A stretch of 64,000 nt of DNA from Peribacillus frigoritolerans_B (GTDB taxonomy: Bacteria > Bacillota > Bacilli > Bacillales > DSM-1321): positions 1-64,000 of the forward strand of contig NZ_JBIWES010000011.1 of NCBI RefSeq assembly GCF_044762665.1. The letters are read 5' to 3'. Below are positions 51,775-60,701 of this stretch, piece by piece (positions within the stretch are counted from its first letter, which is position 1; each line of letters begins with the position of its first letter). Under the pieces are notes generated by a model, which saw nothing but the letters and a program-made list of their open reading frames with translations, searched no databases and had not been told where the DNA came from. A program made the position numbers and the translations under genes.

Positions 51775-53373
51775 TTGACTAGAACTTGGCATCGATTTTA
51801 TCCTAAAGAAACCCCTGCTGAAATTGAGATTCCAGTATTGTCATTATATGGACTCCTTGAACGTTCAGCCCGACTTTACCCAACCTGCAAGGCCGTGATA
51901 GATGGGGATCGGGAAATGACATATATGGAATTAAAGGAAGCCTCAGATCGTTTTGCTGTGAATTTAGACAACCGTGGATTTCAAAAAGACGATCGTATAG
52001 CAATCATGCTGCCAAATTGTCTAGAATATATCATTGCCTATTATGCCATTCATCGTTTGGGGGGGATGGTCGTTCAAGTGAACCCACTGTATCAGTCAAG
52101 TGAATTGGACTATATATTACAGGATTCCGGAGCCAATTGGTTCATTGGGCGTGAGGTACAACGGGGAAAATTAGTGCTAACAAGTTTTTCTGACAGGTTA
52201 ACGTTCATATCAGCCGAGCAATTAATGGAAACTGGAACTGATTTATCAAGTAAAGATAAGGAACTCCCTGCTCTGGATATCGACCCCAAGGAAGCTGTGG
52301 CTGTTCTTCAATATACAGGGGGGACAACAGGGAAATCAAAAGGGGTCATGCTCACGCATTTTAATTTGATCTCGAATGTATTTCAAGACTTTGCCTTCAC
52401 GGCAAATGCCCTTCAACTCCAAAGTCCTGGCGAACGGATGCTTGGATTGACCCCATTATTCCATGTGTTTGGAAATGGAAGATTGAATAGTGCCATATAT
52501 GCCGGATCAACTTATATCACATTAGAGAAATTTGAAATAAATAAGGTGGTAGATTTGATTCGAACACATCGGCCAACCATTTTTCCTGGTGTCCCGACCA
52601 TGTATATTGCTTTATTGAATCACCCGGATTTAACGGCGGACGATTTATGCTGCTTTAAGTACTGCAGCTGTGGTTCTGCCCCGCTCCCGGTAGAAATCAT
52701 TCAACAGTTCGAAAGAAAATTTCGGGTTACAATATTGGAAGGATTCGGAATGTCGGAAACTTCACCCACTACACACCGTAATCCAGTCATAGGACAGAAA
52801 AAACGAGGAAGTATTGGAATTCCATACCCAAATACCGATGCTAAAATCGTCGATTTGAAAACAGGCGTTGATGAATTGCCAGCAGGAGAAAGAGGCGAAC
52901 TGATCATTAAAGGTCCGCAAGTAATGAAGGGATATTGGAAAAATCAAGAGGAGACGGCAACAGCTTTGCGGGATGGTTGGCTTTACACTGGGGATATCGC
53001 TAAGATGGATGAAGATGGATATTTTTATATCGTAGGCAGGAAGAAAGATATGATCATTACAAGCGGTTATAATGTTTATCCAATCGAAGTCGAAGATATT
53101 ATTTATCAGCATCCAGCCGTAAAAGAGACTTGTGTATATGGAGTATTGGATTCATACCGTGGGGAAACGGTAAAAGCGGCCATAGTTTTAAAGAAAGGAA
53201 AGTCAGTGCCGGAGCAGGAAATCAGGGAGTTTTGTGAACAGCGACTGGCCAGATATAAAGTGCCGCGAAGTTTTGAGTTCAGGGAACAACTGCCAAAATC
53301 TGCTGTAGGAAAAATATTGCGTAGAATATTAATGGAGGAAGGAGCACAAAGCCCTACTGTAGGGGAAAGATAA
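51775..53373 (+). CDS. fatty acid/aryl-CoA ligase, AMP-binding family (second copy)
   Basis: 532 residues from TTG 51775 (TGAGGTG 8 bases upstream). An in-frame ATG at 51760 has only a weak site. P-loop YTGGTTGKSKGVMLTH, A5 GFGMSETSPTTHRNP, YTGDIAKMDEDGYFYIVGRK, and the lid lysine in PKSAVGKILRRIL. Same enzyme family as the first gene in the operon. Two different ligases in one operon suggest two acid substrates. Last gene before a terminator. Confidence 0.88.
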   Translation: MTRTWHRFYPKETPAEIEIPVLSLYGLLERSARLYPTCKAVIDGDREMTYMELKEASDRFAVNLDNRGFQKDDRIAIMLPNCLEYIIAYYAIHRLGGMVVQVNPLYQSSELDYILQDSGANWFIGREVQRGKLVLTSFSDRLTFISAEQLMETGTDLSSKDKELPALDIDPKEAVAVLQYTGGTTGKSKGVMLTHFNLISNVFQDFAFTANALQLQSPGERMLGLTPLFHVFGNGRLNSAIYAGSTYITLEKFEINKVVDLIRTHRPTIFPGVPTMYIALLNHPDLTADDLCCFKYCSCGSAPLPVEIIQQFERKFRVTILEGFGMSETSPTTHRNPVIGQKKRGSIGIPYPNTDAKIVDLKTGVDELPAGERGELIIKGPQVMKGYWKNQEETATALRDGWLYTGDIAKMDEDGYFYIVGRKKDMIITSGYNVYPIEVEDIIYQHPAVKETCVYGVLDSYRGETVKAAIVLKKGKSVPEQEIREFCEQRLARYKVPRSFEFREQLPKSAVGKILRRILMEEGAQSPTVGER

Positions 53374-53413
53374 TCCCATTTCATTTATCGTTAGGAAGCT
53401 TATATGAAGCGCT

Positions 53414-53459
53414 AAATAAGTGAAACCTTTTTTCGAGGTTCCCCTTATTTAGGGTTTTT
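53414..53459 (+). terminator. terminator of the acyl-CoA operon
   Basis: AAATAAGTGAAACC pairs with GGTTCCCCTTATTT (one mismatch), then TTTTT. Confidence 0.7.
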
Positions 53460-53486
53460 CTATCATATTCTTTATAGACTATAAAA

Positions 53487-54251
53487 CTACTTTCCTTTTA
53501 GGGGAATTTCAAATGAAGTCCCATCCACCAATAATTCATGAGACTCACCATCCGCTATATCATCGGTAGTGAAAGAAAAGGAATCGAGCCGTTCGAAGTT
53601 TTCCTCGGGATCAACCAATAAGCCAATGGTGCCTTTTCTCATTTCTCCTGGTTGGTAGTCTGATCGACTTACTTTTTTTGTCCCCATAAAAGTATCTCCG
53701 GAATGGATGAAATTTTTAGAAGGCACATCATATGAAAGGTAATCATTGAAAGTAACATTTTCCATGCTGAAGAACTGAAGTTCCTTCGAATCTTTATTTT
53801 CAACAGAATAAGTTATCTCTAGATAAGAAACCTCTTCATCGATATCCGTTTTAGACAACGCCGCCTGTTGATCGATTTCCTCCATGGATAAATTCTCTTT
53901 ATAATATATCGAATAGGCCTCTTCAAAACTCAATCCCGTATAGGGCTTGAGCTCCTCCTTCGCTTCATCTGTGAGTGAAGATAATTGAATCCTGCGGATA
54001 TCCTTGACTGTGATGACCATGGGTGCCAATTCAAATGATTCATTAATGGACTTCGTTTCTAGTAATGTGAAGGTTCCCCAATTTTTATGGTGAACCTTAT
54101 CACCGACTTTTTTTAGATGGGTCCCGCCATATTCCTCCACCTCAGCAATTTGAGATTCCTTTGTTTCCGGATTTTTCCCTTTTTCAGTTTTATCGCTCTC
54201 GAAATAATTGTAGGCAATTACACTCAAACAAGTAAGCAATAAACCAACCAT
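53487..54251 (-). CDS. membrane-anchored extracellular protein, DUF4352/5067-like
   Basis: 254 residues from the only ATG. One N-terminal hydrophobic anchor (about 2-16) is followed by an acidic linker and a beta-rich domain: GDKVHHKNWGTFTLLETKS, YLEITYSVENKDSKELQFF, PGEMRKGTIGLLVDPEENFE. This is the pattern of DUF4352/Telomeric-repeat-like ligand domains on Bacillus surfaces. The frame runs nine codons further upstream as SIRKSWIISAM; the basic start of a better anchor then lies behind GGGAGTG, but the codon placed to start there is ATT. Either ATT is used or a one-base shift has damaged the start. Confidence 0.65.
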   Translation of the reverse strand: MVGLLLTCLSVIAYNYFESDKTEKGKNPETKESQIAEVEEYGGTHLKKVGDKVHHKNWGTFTLLETKSINESFELAPMVITVKDIRRIQLSSLTDEAKEELKPYTGLSFEEAYSIYYKENLSMEEIDQQAALSKTDIDEEVSYLEITYSVENKDSKELQFFSMENVTFNDYLSYDVPSKNFIHSGDTFMGTKKVSRSDYQPGEMRKGTIGLLVDPEENFERLDSFSFTTDDIADGESHELLVDGTSFEIPLKGK

Positions 54252-54591
54252 TGCCGAAATGATCCAACTTTTACGAATACTTCATCACTCCCTGTCTTAA
54301 CTTTGATGTCAAAGAGTAATATACCTTTTTTTGAAAATGAAGGAAAGAAGAGTGCCCAAGAGATCGTGGGTTTTTATTACCGAAAAATTCCATTTTCCCA
54401 CTGATTTGAGGTTCCCTGTCCTTGATAATGATTTCTCAGCTACAGTACAAGCCGTTTTATAAAAGAGTCATATTATATAACGAAGGGGAAATCTTGAAAA
54501 AATGAGAACATGCTTTTATTCTTCTATTGTTTTTTCATCCCTGGAAACCTCTCTCTAGTAACAAATTATTATAAAAGGAGACGTTTAGGGA
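54252..54591. other. intergenic region
   Basis: Divergent promoter region between the surface protein and the kinase-like gene; no gene and no striking repeat seen. Confidence 0.4.
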
Positions 54592-55164
54592 ATGTGGCCA
54601 ATTAACAATGGTAAGGAAAGGATACATCTGCCGAATAAAAGTGCAATGCTGTCCCGGCAAGAGATAAAAGCCATTGAGTCCTGGATATCTCAAATAGGGA
54701 TATTCCAATTTTATAAAACAGCTGGACAAAAAATGTCTACTGCCAGAAAAACGCTAAAGTTCAAGTATAAAATCATTGGGCATGGATTTAACCGGGTCGT
54801 CTATGATTTAAATAATGGCTATATATTAAAAGTTGCATTTTCAGAAGTAGGATTAATCAGCAATGCAAACGAAGCCTATATATATAATAACTGTAATGAG
54901 AAAGTCAAAAAGTATTTATGTCCGGTTAAGGAGTATGGGACGGGCTGGATTATCATGAAGAAGGTGGACACGAACGTACCGTTTGCAATCAAGGAATATA
55001 CAAAACTGATCAAGTTGGAATTGAATTTTCTAAGGTACGGAATTATTCCAATAGATTTGCGTTTGGATAATGTCGGATATAACGGGAACGATGAAATGGT
55101 TGTCATTGATTACGGTCTATTCACAATGGATCTCAAAAGCCCTGTGCTGCGATGGTTTGTTTGA
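54592..55164 (+). CDS. protein kinase-like fold protein
   Basis: 190 residues. KFKYKIIGHGFNRVVYDLNN (about 57-76) resembles a glycine-rich loop. ILKVAFS supplies the lysine of the kinase N-lobe. IPIDLRLDNVGY (about 153-164) has the Asp and Asn of a catalytic loop, and MVVIDYGLF (about 170) the metal-binding Asp in place of D-F-G. It is shorter than usual kinases, so a small bacterial kinase-like or pseudokinase protein is likely. Substrate unknown. AAAAGGAGACG precedes the ATG. Confidence 0.6.
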   Translation: MWPINNGKERIHLPNKSAMLSRQEIKAIESWISQIGIFQFYKTAGQKMSTARKTLKFKYKIIGHGFNRVVYDLNNGYILKVAFSEVGLISNANEAYIYNNCNEKVKKYLCPVKEYGTGWIIMKKVDTNVPFAIKEYTKLIKLELNFLRYGIIPIDLRLDNVGYNGNDEMVVIDYGLFTMDLKSPVLRWFV

Positions 55165-55277
55165 TGATGGAAGGTATCTGCAAGAAAAATATATAATGGA
55201 GATCAAATGAAATGATTGAACGAAGCGGTGAATTTTCTGAACTGTTCTTGATTTTATCGAATTATCTAAATGAAAGA

Positions 55278-55321
55278 AGCATGTTACAATTGGCTTTTTT
55301 TTGTGTAACATGCTTTTTTAT
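55278..55321. terminator. bidirectional terminator
   Basis: AGCATGTTACA … TGTAACATGCTTTTTT between the kinase-like gene and the minus-strand thioesterase. Confidence 0.85.
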
Positions 55322-55326
55322 CCGGT

Positions 55327-55743
55327 TCAAAGGACCATAACTGATGATACAACGCTTGCCACTTTTTTATCATTTTGAAATAAATCTGCGAGTACATAAG
55401 CTGTTTTTTTTCCGATTCGGTCAACTTTTGCTTCAACTTGTACGTCTCCTAATCTTACTGGTCGATGAAAGGTAGTATGTAAATCAATGGATGCGAAGGA
55501 TTGTCCAATGCTTAATTTAGAAGATATCGCATAAGCCATTATGATATCTGCTGCAGAAGTGACAAAACCGCCCATTGCTACACCATTTCCATTTATAAAT
55601 TTATCATCCACTTTCCATATTCCCCTTGCAATTCCATCCTGGGCATAATTTGCTTCAATCTGTAACGTAAAATCACAATTCGGTGGCTGTTTACCCTCTG
55701 TTATAACTTGTAAAAGCTCGTGTCCTTTAAATGATTCCCCCAT
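55327..55743 (-). CDS. PaaI-type hotdog thioesterase
   Basis: 138 residues. FINGNGVAMGGFVTSAADII carries the hotdog helix with G-G-x-x-x-x-x-D (His of HGG replaced: MGG). STKL-like strands such as SFASIDLHTTFHRPVRLGDV follow. The acceptor CoA ester is unknown. The missing histidine in the HGG motif is a deviation from PaaI enzymes. GGGGGG precedes the ATG. It stands alone next to the repeat cluster. Confidence 0.8.
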   Translation of the reverse strand: MGESFKGHELLQVITEGKQPPNCDFTLQIEANYAQDGIARGIWKVDDKFINGNGVAMGGFVTSAADIIMAYAISSKLSIGQSFASIDLHTTFHRPVRLGDVQVEAKVDRIGKKTAYVLADLFQNDKKVASVVSSVMVL

Positions 55744-55871
55744 TAAATTACCCCCCTTGAATAAGTTGAAACTACAGAATATTCTAACATATATCTTGAT
55801 GTCAATGAAGTTGTTGATTTACAAATAAAGTAATTAGAGATCCGAAACAAGAAATGTAATTTGGTGGTGGT

Positions 55872-55973
55872 CTTGATTTCCACTCCAGGAACTCGCTTTC
55901 CGCGGGCGGTCTCCCCTAGACACGTTTTTCCCGCAGGGGTCTCGTACCTTTTGTTTCATTCAACTTTGTTTTA
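55872..55973 (-). repeat. GC-rich dispersed repeat, copy 1 (short form)
   Basis: Plus strand TTGATTTCCACTCCAGGAAC, CTTTCCGCGGGCGG, TTTTCCCGCAGGGGTCTCG, ending CAACTTTG. Compared with copy 2 it lacks about 30 bases in the middle. A common Bacillus intergenic repeat style, with the family read here on the minus strand. Confidence 0.75.
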
Positions 55974-56055
55974 TTTAGATAGAATCCTTTTGTCTACAAA
56001 CTAGATAATTTTTGTTTGCCGACAGTCTTTTTTTGTGGGTTTATAAAATGGGAAC

Positions 56056-56186
56056 GTTGATTTCCACTTCAGGCACTCGCTTTCCGCGGGCGGGCGGGAG
56101 CCTCCTCGGCGCGCCTGCGGGGTCTCCCATGCCACGCTTTTCCCGCAGGAGTCTCGTACCTTCCGTTCCAATCAACTTTGTGTTTT
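56056..56186 (-). repeat. GC-rich dispersed repeat, copy 2 (full form)
   Basis: About 130 bases: TTGATTTCCACTTCAGGCAC, TTTCCGCGGGCGGGCGGGAG, CCTCCTCGGCGCGCCTGCGG, GGTCTCCC, TTTTCCCGCAGGAGTCTCG, ending AATCAACTTTG. Its reverse complement aligns with the core of each tandem unit at 56192-56845. Confidence 0.75.
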
Positions 56187-56191
56187 AAAAG

Positions 56192-56845
56192 AAAAAACTG
56201 TTAGCTGGTCTCATCACGAACCATGTTTAAGACCTGTTTATATTTCATATTTTTTCCTGTACTCCTTAATGGATGGAAGAAATATGCGACACTCCTGCCG
56301 AAATACTGTCTAGCCGAGACCCCACAGGCGCTCGTGCCGAGGAGGCTTGGCAGACAGTCGGCGGAGGGAAGCGGAATTCTGAAATCAGCTGTAATGATTT
56401 CTAGAAAAAACTGTAGGCTGATCTCATACCGAATTATGTTTGAGACCAGTTTATCCTTTAAGTTTTTTTCACCTATAATCCTTATTGGATGGAAGAAAAT
56501 TGCGACACTCCTGCCGAAAAACTGTCTAGCCGAGACCCCACAGGCGCTCGTGCCGAGGAGTCTTGGCAGACAGTCGGCGGAAAGGGAGCGGATTTCTGGA
56601 ATCAGCTGGAATGTTTTCTAGAAAAAACTGCAGGCTGATCTCACACCGAATTATGTTTGAGACTAGTTAATCCTCCTAGTTTGTTTTTTTACTATAATTC
56701 TTAATGGATTGAAGAAATTTACGAGACTCCTGTCGAAAAACTGGCTAGCCTAGACCCACAGACGCTTGCGTCGAGGAGGCTCGGCAGACAGTCGGAAAGG
56801 GAGCGAATTTCTGAAATCAATTGGAGTGGTTTTTATAAAAAACTG
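56192..56845 (+). repeat. three tandem ~215-bp units
   Basis: Units begin at 56192, 56405 and 56622, each at AAAAAACTG(T/C)(T/A)(G)GCTG, and the next boundary is at 56837 (spacings 213, 217, 215). Each contains GACACTCCTGCCGAAA … GCCGAGACCCCACAGGCGCT … GCCGAGGAGGCT … GCGGA … GAAATCA. That is the GC-rich repeat of copies 1 and 2 in opposite orientation. The third unit is the most diverged. The open frame across the first two units is a repeat artefact. Confidence 0.8.
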
Positions 56846-56990
56846 TAGGGAAGTTTGAAGTCAATAATTATCAAAAAAATCAAAAATCTTCTTCTTTTTC
56901 TAATTAAATTGTGATAGTGTATGAAATATAGAAGTATTTCCTTCATCTTAATTTTGAAAAGAAGTATTTAATTCGTCAGGAAGGAGTGAT

Positions 56991-57848
56991 ATGGTGGAAC
57001 ATCTTCCATTTAAATTATTAGTAAAAGAAAAATTTGATCATTTATCGGCAGGTCAAAAAAAAGTTGCCGCTTACCTGATTGAAAATTTGGATGAAGCCGC
57101 CTTTAAAACGGCATTTCAAATTGGCCGGGAAGCGGAGGTTAGTGAAACAACGGTCATTCGGTTTTCCTATTCATTGGGATTTGAAGGGTTTAGTAAAATG
57201 CAGGCGAGGATTCAAAAACAGCTGCTGCACCAAAATCAAATAGACTTATCCAACAGTGATTCCATTCTCCGCATTGATGACAAGCAAGATCCATTTACAA
57301 AAGTGATAGAAAACGAAGTTCATATTTTAAGACATCTTTTAGATCATACGAACGTTCAGGATATATGGAAAGCAGTCGATGTCTTGATCCAGGCTGACCA
57401 AATATTAATTGCAGGGCATCGGATTTCCCATGCCGCAGCCTATTGGTTCTCCTATACGCTAAGTTCATTAAGGGAAAATGTAAGTTTATGTTCACCAACA
57501 GGTGACTTCTATGAAAAGTTTTGTAATCTCACTAACAAGTCTGCGTTAGTTGTTTTTTCCTTTCCAAGATATGCGAATGAAACATTAAAGGTTGCAGAGG
57601 TTGCCAAAGAACAAGGAGTTTGTTTAATTTCAGTTACAGACCGCCTTCTGTCACCTGTCGGCCGCATCGCTGATATTTCATTGACCACTGAAGAAAACGC
57701 AGAAACCGGAACCAATTCAATCGCTTCCGTTATTAGCTTGTTGGACTTGGTCATTGCAGGCATACATCAAAAAGACGCAAAACGGATTTATACCCATCAG
57801 CAAAAATTAGAAAGGCTATATTCAAGCTATGAGGTGTTTAATGAATGA
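56991..57848 (+). CDS. MurR/RpiR-family transcriptional regulator
   Basis: 285 residues. The N-terminal HTH_6 (about 1-78: FDHLSAGQKKVAAYLIENLD … SETTVIRFSYSLGFEGFSKM) is followed by a SIS domain (about 125-265: DQILIAGHRISHAAAYWFSY, LVVFSFPRYANETLKVAEVA). Such regulators usually sense phosphosugars, but members next to amino acid and peptidase genes exist. It precedes an M20 hydrolase and permease on the same strand by 45 bases and likely controls that operon. AGGAAGGAGTGAT precedes the ATG. Confidence 0.9.
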   Translation: MVEHLPFKLLVKEKFDHLSAGQKKVAAYLIENLDEAAFKTAFQIGREAEVSETTVIRFSYSLGFEGFSKMQARIQKQLLHQNQIDLSNSDSILRIDDKQDPFTKVIENEVHILRHLLDHTNVQDIWKAVDVLIQADQILIAGHRISHAAAYWFSYTLSSLRENVSLCSPTGDFYEKFCNLTNKSALVVFSFPRYANETLKVAEVAKEQGVCLISVTDRLLSPVGRIADISLTTEENAETGTNSIASVISLLDLVIAGIHQKDAKRIYTHQQKLERLYSSYEVFNE

Positions 57849-57893
57849 GTTTTAACAAAGTTAAAATTCATGTAAAGGAGGAGGGGCATCATC

Positions 57894-59024
57894 ATGGACC
57901 CGATTCAATATATTGATCAGCATCAAGAATCATTGATAAAGTCCTACCATGACCTGCATTCTTTGGCTGAGCCAAGTTGGCAGGAGGAAAAAACGTCTTG
58001 CTATATTTTAAAATGTCTTATGGAAGCGGGCATAACCGTAAAAACATTTCAGAGCCATTATGGAATTATTGCCGAGATTCCAGGCATTTCAAAAAAGGTG
58101 GTGGCATTAAGGGCTGATATGGATGCGCTTGTTCAGGAAGTAGATGGAGTTGTTAAAGCCAATCATTCATGTGGACACGACGCACATAGCACAATGGTTT
58201 TATATACAGCATTGGCCATTGCCTCCAGCGGAATCCGGCCTAAACACACTCTCCGGTTTATATTTCAGCCTGCAGAAGAAAAAGGGGAAGGCGCTCTTCA
58301 AATGATCCATGATGGCGCGTTGGAGAATGTTACATATTTATTCGGGGCACATGTAAGACCCAGTACGGAGGTTCCTTATATGAAGGCTTCCCCCGTCATT
58401 GTCCATGGCTCAGCCGAAACAATAAGGGGTACACTCAAAGGCCTTCAGGCTCATGCATCCCGTCCGCAAGATGGAATAAATGTAATCGAAGCAGCAGCTT
58501 TAATTGTCCAAAAATTACAACAGATCAATCTGGTAACCGAAATCCCTTATTCCATCAAAATGACTCAATTTGAAACAAACAATAAAGCATCAAACGTTAT
58601 CCCGGAAACAGCTGTCTTTGCTATTGATGCCAGAGCGCAGTCAAATGATGTAATGAATGAACTAAATCGCTTAACAAAGGAAGCTTTTGAACAGACAATG
58701 GAACAAACTGAAACATCGATCTCCTGGTCTGCGGAAGAATTTGTCCCAGCTGCGACCTTGAATGAAAAGGCGATAAAGCTGGCTGAGGTCGCAATTGCAG
58801 ATATCCTTGGGAAGGAAAATGTCGTTCCGGTCTGTGTTTCTCAAGGAGGAGAGGATTTTCATTTTTATACAGCCGAAAATCCTGATATAACTGCAACCAT
58901 GATAGGGTTAGGCTGCGATCTAACGCCTGGTCTGCACCATCCGGATATGAAGTTTAATTTACGAGCACTTATTTATGGAACGAAAATTTTAATTAACACA
59001 GTCATGATGGCTGCAGAAGAGTAA
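57894..59024 (+). CDS. M20-family amidohydrolase (N-acyl-L-amino acid deacylase type)
   Basis: 376 residues. Metal ligands: SCGHDAHSTMVLYTALAIAS (about 88-107), FQPAEEKGEGA (about 125-135), FGAHVRP (about 151-157). A dimerisation domain lies at 180-290 and LHHPDMKFN near the C-terminus. The family removes acyl groups from N-acyl amino acids (hippurate, N-acetyl or N-succinyl). With the GNAT and the racemase-like enolase in the same cluster, an N-succinyl-L-amino acid desuccinylase role is plausible. GGAGGAGGGGCATCATC precedes the ATG. Confidence 0.88.
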   Translation: MDPIQYIDQHQESLIKSYHDLHSLAEPSWQEEKTSCYILKCLMEAGITVKTFQSHYGIIAEIPGISKKVVALRADMDALVQEVDGVVKANHSCGHDAHSTMVLYTALAIASSGIRPKHTLRFIFQPAEEKGEGALQMIHDGALENVTYLFGAHVRPSTEVPYMKASPVIVHGSAETIRGTLKGLQAHASRPQDGINVIEAAALIVQKLQQINLVTEIPYSIKMTQFETNNKASNVIPETAVFAIDARAQSNDVMNELNRLTKEAFEQTMEQTETSISWSAEEFVPAATLNEKAIKLAEVAIADILGKENVVPVCVSQGGEDFHFYTAENPDITATMIGLGCDLTPGLHHPDMKFNLRALIYGTKILINTVMMAAEE

Positions 59025-59061
59025 AATTTTTGTACTTAAAAAATTAATGAAGGGGTGTTTT

Positions 59062-60546
59062 ATGGAAAATACGGCACAAACATCACAAACCGGGGACCAA
59101 ACAGCTGCTGAAGAAAAACAACTTGAGCGAAAACTCAAACCAAGGCATCTTTCGATGATTGCAATCGGCGGCACCATTGGAACGGGGCTATTTTTAGCAA
59201 GCGGTTCCATTATTCATACTGCGGGTCCTGGAGGAGCTGTGGCTGCTTATATAATTGCCGGGATCATGGTTTACTTTCTGATGACAAGTTTAGCCGAAAT
59301 GGCTGCCCTTATTCCTATTACAGGCTCATTTAGTACCTATACATCAAGGTTTGTCGATCCTGCATTGGGATTTGCGATCGGATGGAACTATTGGTATAAC
59401 AATTCAATCGTAGTCGCACTGGAATTAGCAGCTTCCTCCCTGATAATGAAATATTGGCTTCCTTCTGTTCCGGGCATCATTTGGAGCGCATTATTTCTTG
59501 CACTCATATTTGGATTGAATATTTTATCGGTAAAAGGATATGGAGAATCAGAATTCTGGTTTGCCATTATAAAGGTTTTGACGATTATCATTTTTATTGC
59601 AGTAGGTTTATTAATGATTGTAGGAATCATGGGAGGGGATGACGTAGGTTTTGAAAATATCACCAAAGGGGAGGCACCGTTTAAAGGAGGCTTTTTATCT
59701 ATTATAAGTGTCTTTATGGTGGTAGGATTTGCCTTTCAAGGTACCGAGTTAGTAGGAATTGCGGCCGGTGAGAGTGAAAACCCGAGAAAAAATATACCAA
59801 AGGCCATTAAGCAAATCTTCTGGAGACTTCTCTTGTTCTATGTATTGGCGATAATTGTGATTGGATTTTTAATAAGCTATAATGATCCGCGTTTGTTAAG
59901 CTCGGATATTGAAGATATTGCGGTAAGTCCCTTCACTCTGGTTTTTCAAAACGCTGGGCTTGCCATCGCTGCCTCCGTCATGAATATGGTCATTCTTACT
60001 TCCGTTCTTTCTGCAGGCAATTCGGCCATGTACGGAGCTTCTCGCGTGCTTTGGGTGCTGGCGAAAGAAGGCAAGGCCCCTTCGTTTCTAAAAAAAGTGA
60101 ATTCAGGCGGCATTCCAGTGAACGCTGTGTACTTTTCTACCATCGTTGGGATGGCAGCTTTCCTAACCTCTCTTTTCGGTGAAGGCACGATTTATACTTG
60201 GTTATTGAATGCTGCAGGATTATCCGGTTTTTTATCCTGGTTAGGAATTTCGATTACACATTATCGTTTCCGGAAGGCATATATTGCACAAGGTAGAGAT
60301 TTGAAAGATTTGCCTTATGTATCAAAATGGTATCCATTCGGTCCGATATTAGCCACACTTTTATGTGTTACGGCAATATTGGGACAAAATTACTCTGCAT
60401 TTTTCGGTCCTGAGATTGACTGGTATGGAATTTTAATTTCCTATATCGGGCTTCCTTTATTTTTCCTGGCTTTTCTAGGATATAAAATCGTAAAGAGAAC
60501 AAAAATGACTCCATTGCAAGAGGCCGATTTCAGTAAAGTGGAATAA
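59062..60546 (+). CDS. amino acid permease, APC family
   Basis: 494 residues from ATG 59062 (AAGGGGTGTTTT upstream; the frame opens five codons earlier). About 12 membrane helices. Family sequence LKPRHLSMIAIGGTIGTGLF (about 27-46), IPITGSFSTYTSRFVDP, FQGTELVGIAAGESENPRKN (about 220-239). It imports amino acids in symport with protons. It sits between the hydrolase and the acetyltransferase, so it probably supplies the D- or unusual amino acid used by the cluster. Confidence 0.92.
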   Translation: MENTAQTSQTGDQTAAEEKQLERKLKPRHLSMIAIGGTIGTGLFLASGSIIHTAGPGGAVAAYIIAGIMVYFLMTSLAEMAALIPITGSFSTYTSRFVDPALGFAIGWNYWYNNSIVVALELAASSLIMKYWLPSVPGIIWSALFLALIFGLNILSVKGYGESEFWFAIIKVLTIIIFIAVGLLMIVGIMGGDDVGFENITKGEAPFKGGFLSIISVFMVVGFAFQGTELVGIAAGESENPRKNIPKAIKQIFWRLLLFYVLAIIVIGFLISYNDPRLLSSDIEDIAVSPFTLVFQNAGLAIAASVMNMVILTSVLSAGNSAMYGASRVLWVLAKEGKAPSFLKKVNSGGIPVNAVYFSTIVGMAAFLTSLFGEGTIYTWLLNAAGLSGFLSWLGISITHYRFRKAYIAQGRDLKDLPYVSKWYPFGPILATLLCVTAILGQNYSAFFGPEIDWYGILISYIGLPLFFLAFLGYKIVKRTKMTPLQEADFSKVE

Positions 60547-60701
60547 CCTCTTTTGTATAAAAGCAGGAAAGTATTTCTTATTATGAAAGACCATTTACAT
60601 GATAGCTCCAGTGCCTCACAACGACATGCCGTCAGCTGTGGACTGCCTTGTCATCTTATGTTGTCAATAAGGGCACTTGTGCTATGCCAAGGAGGTTGAC
60701 C

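Noticed and set aside
56223..56621. 132-codon frame with an internally repeated ATLLPK…CLAETPQALVPR sequence
   Set aside because: It is the translation of the tandem 215-bp GC-rich repeats. It has no ribosome site, and similar frames are a known annotation artefact of such repeats.
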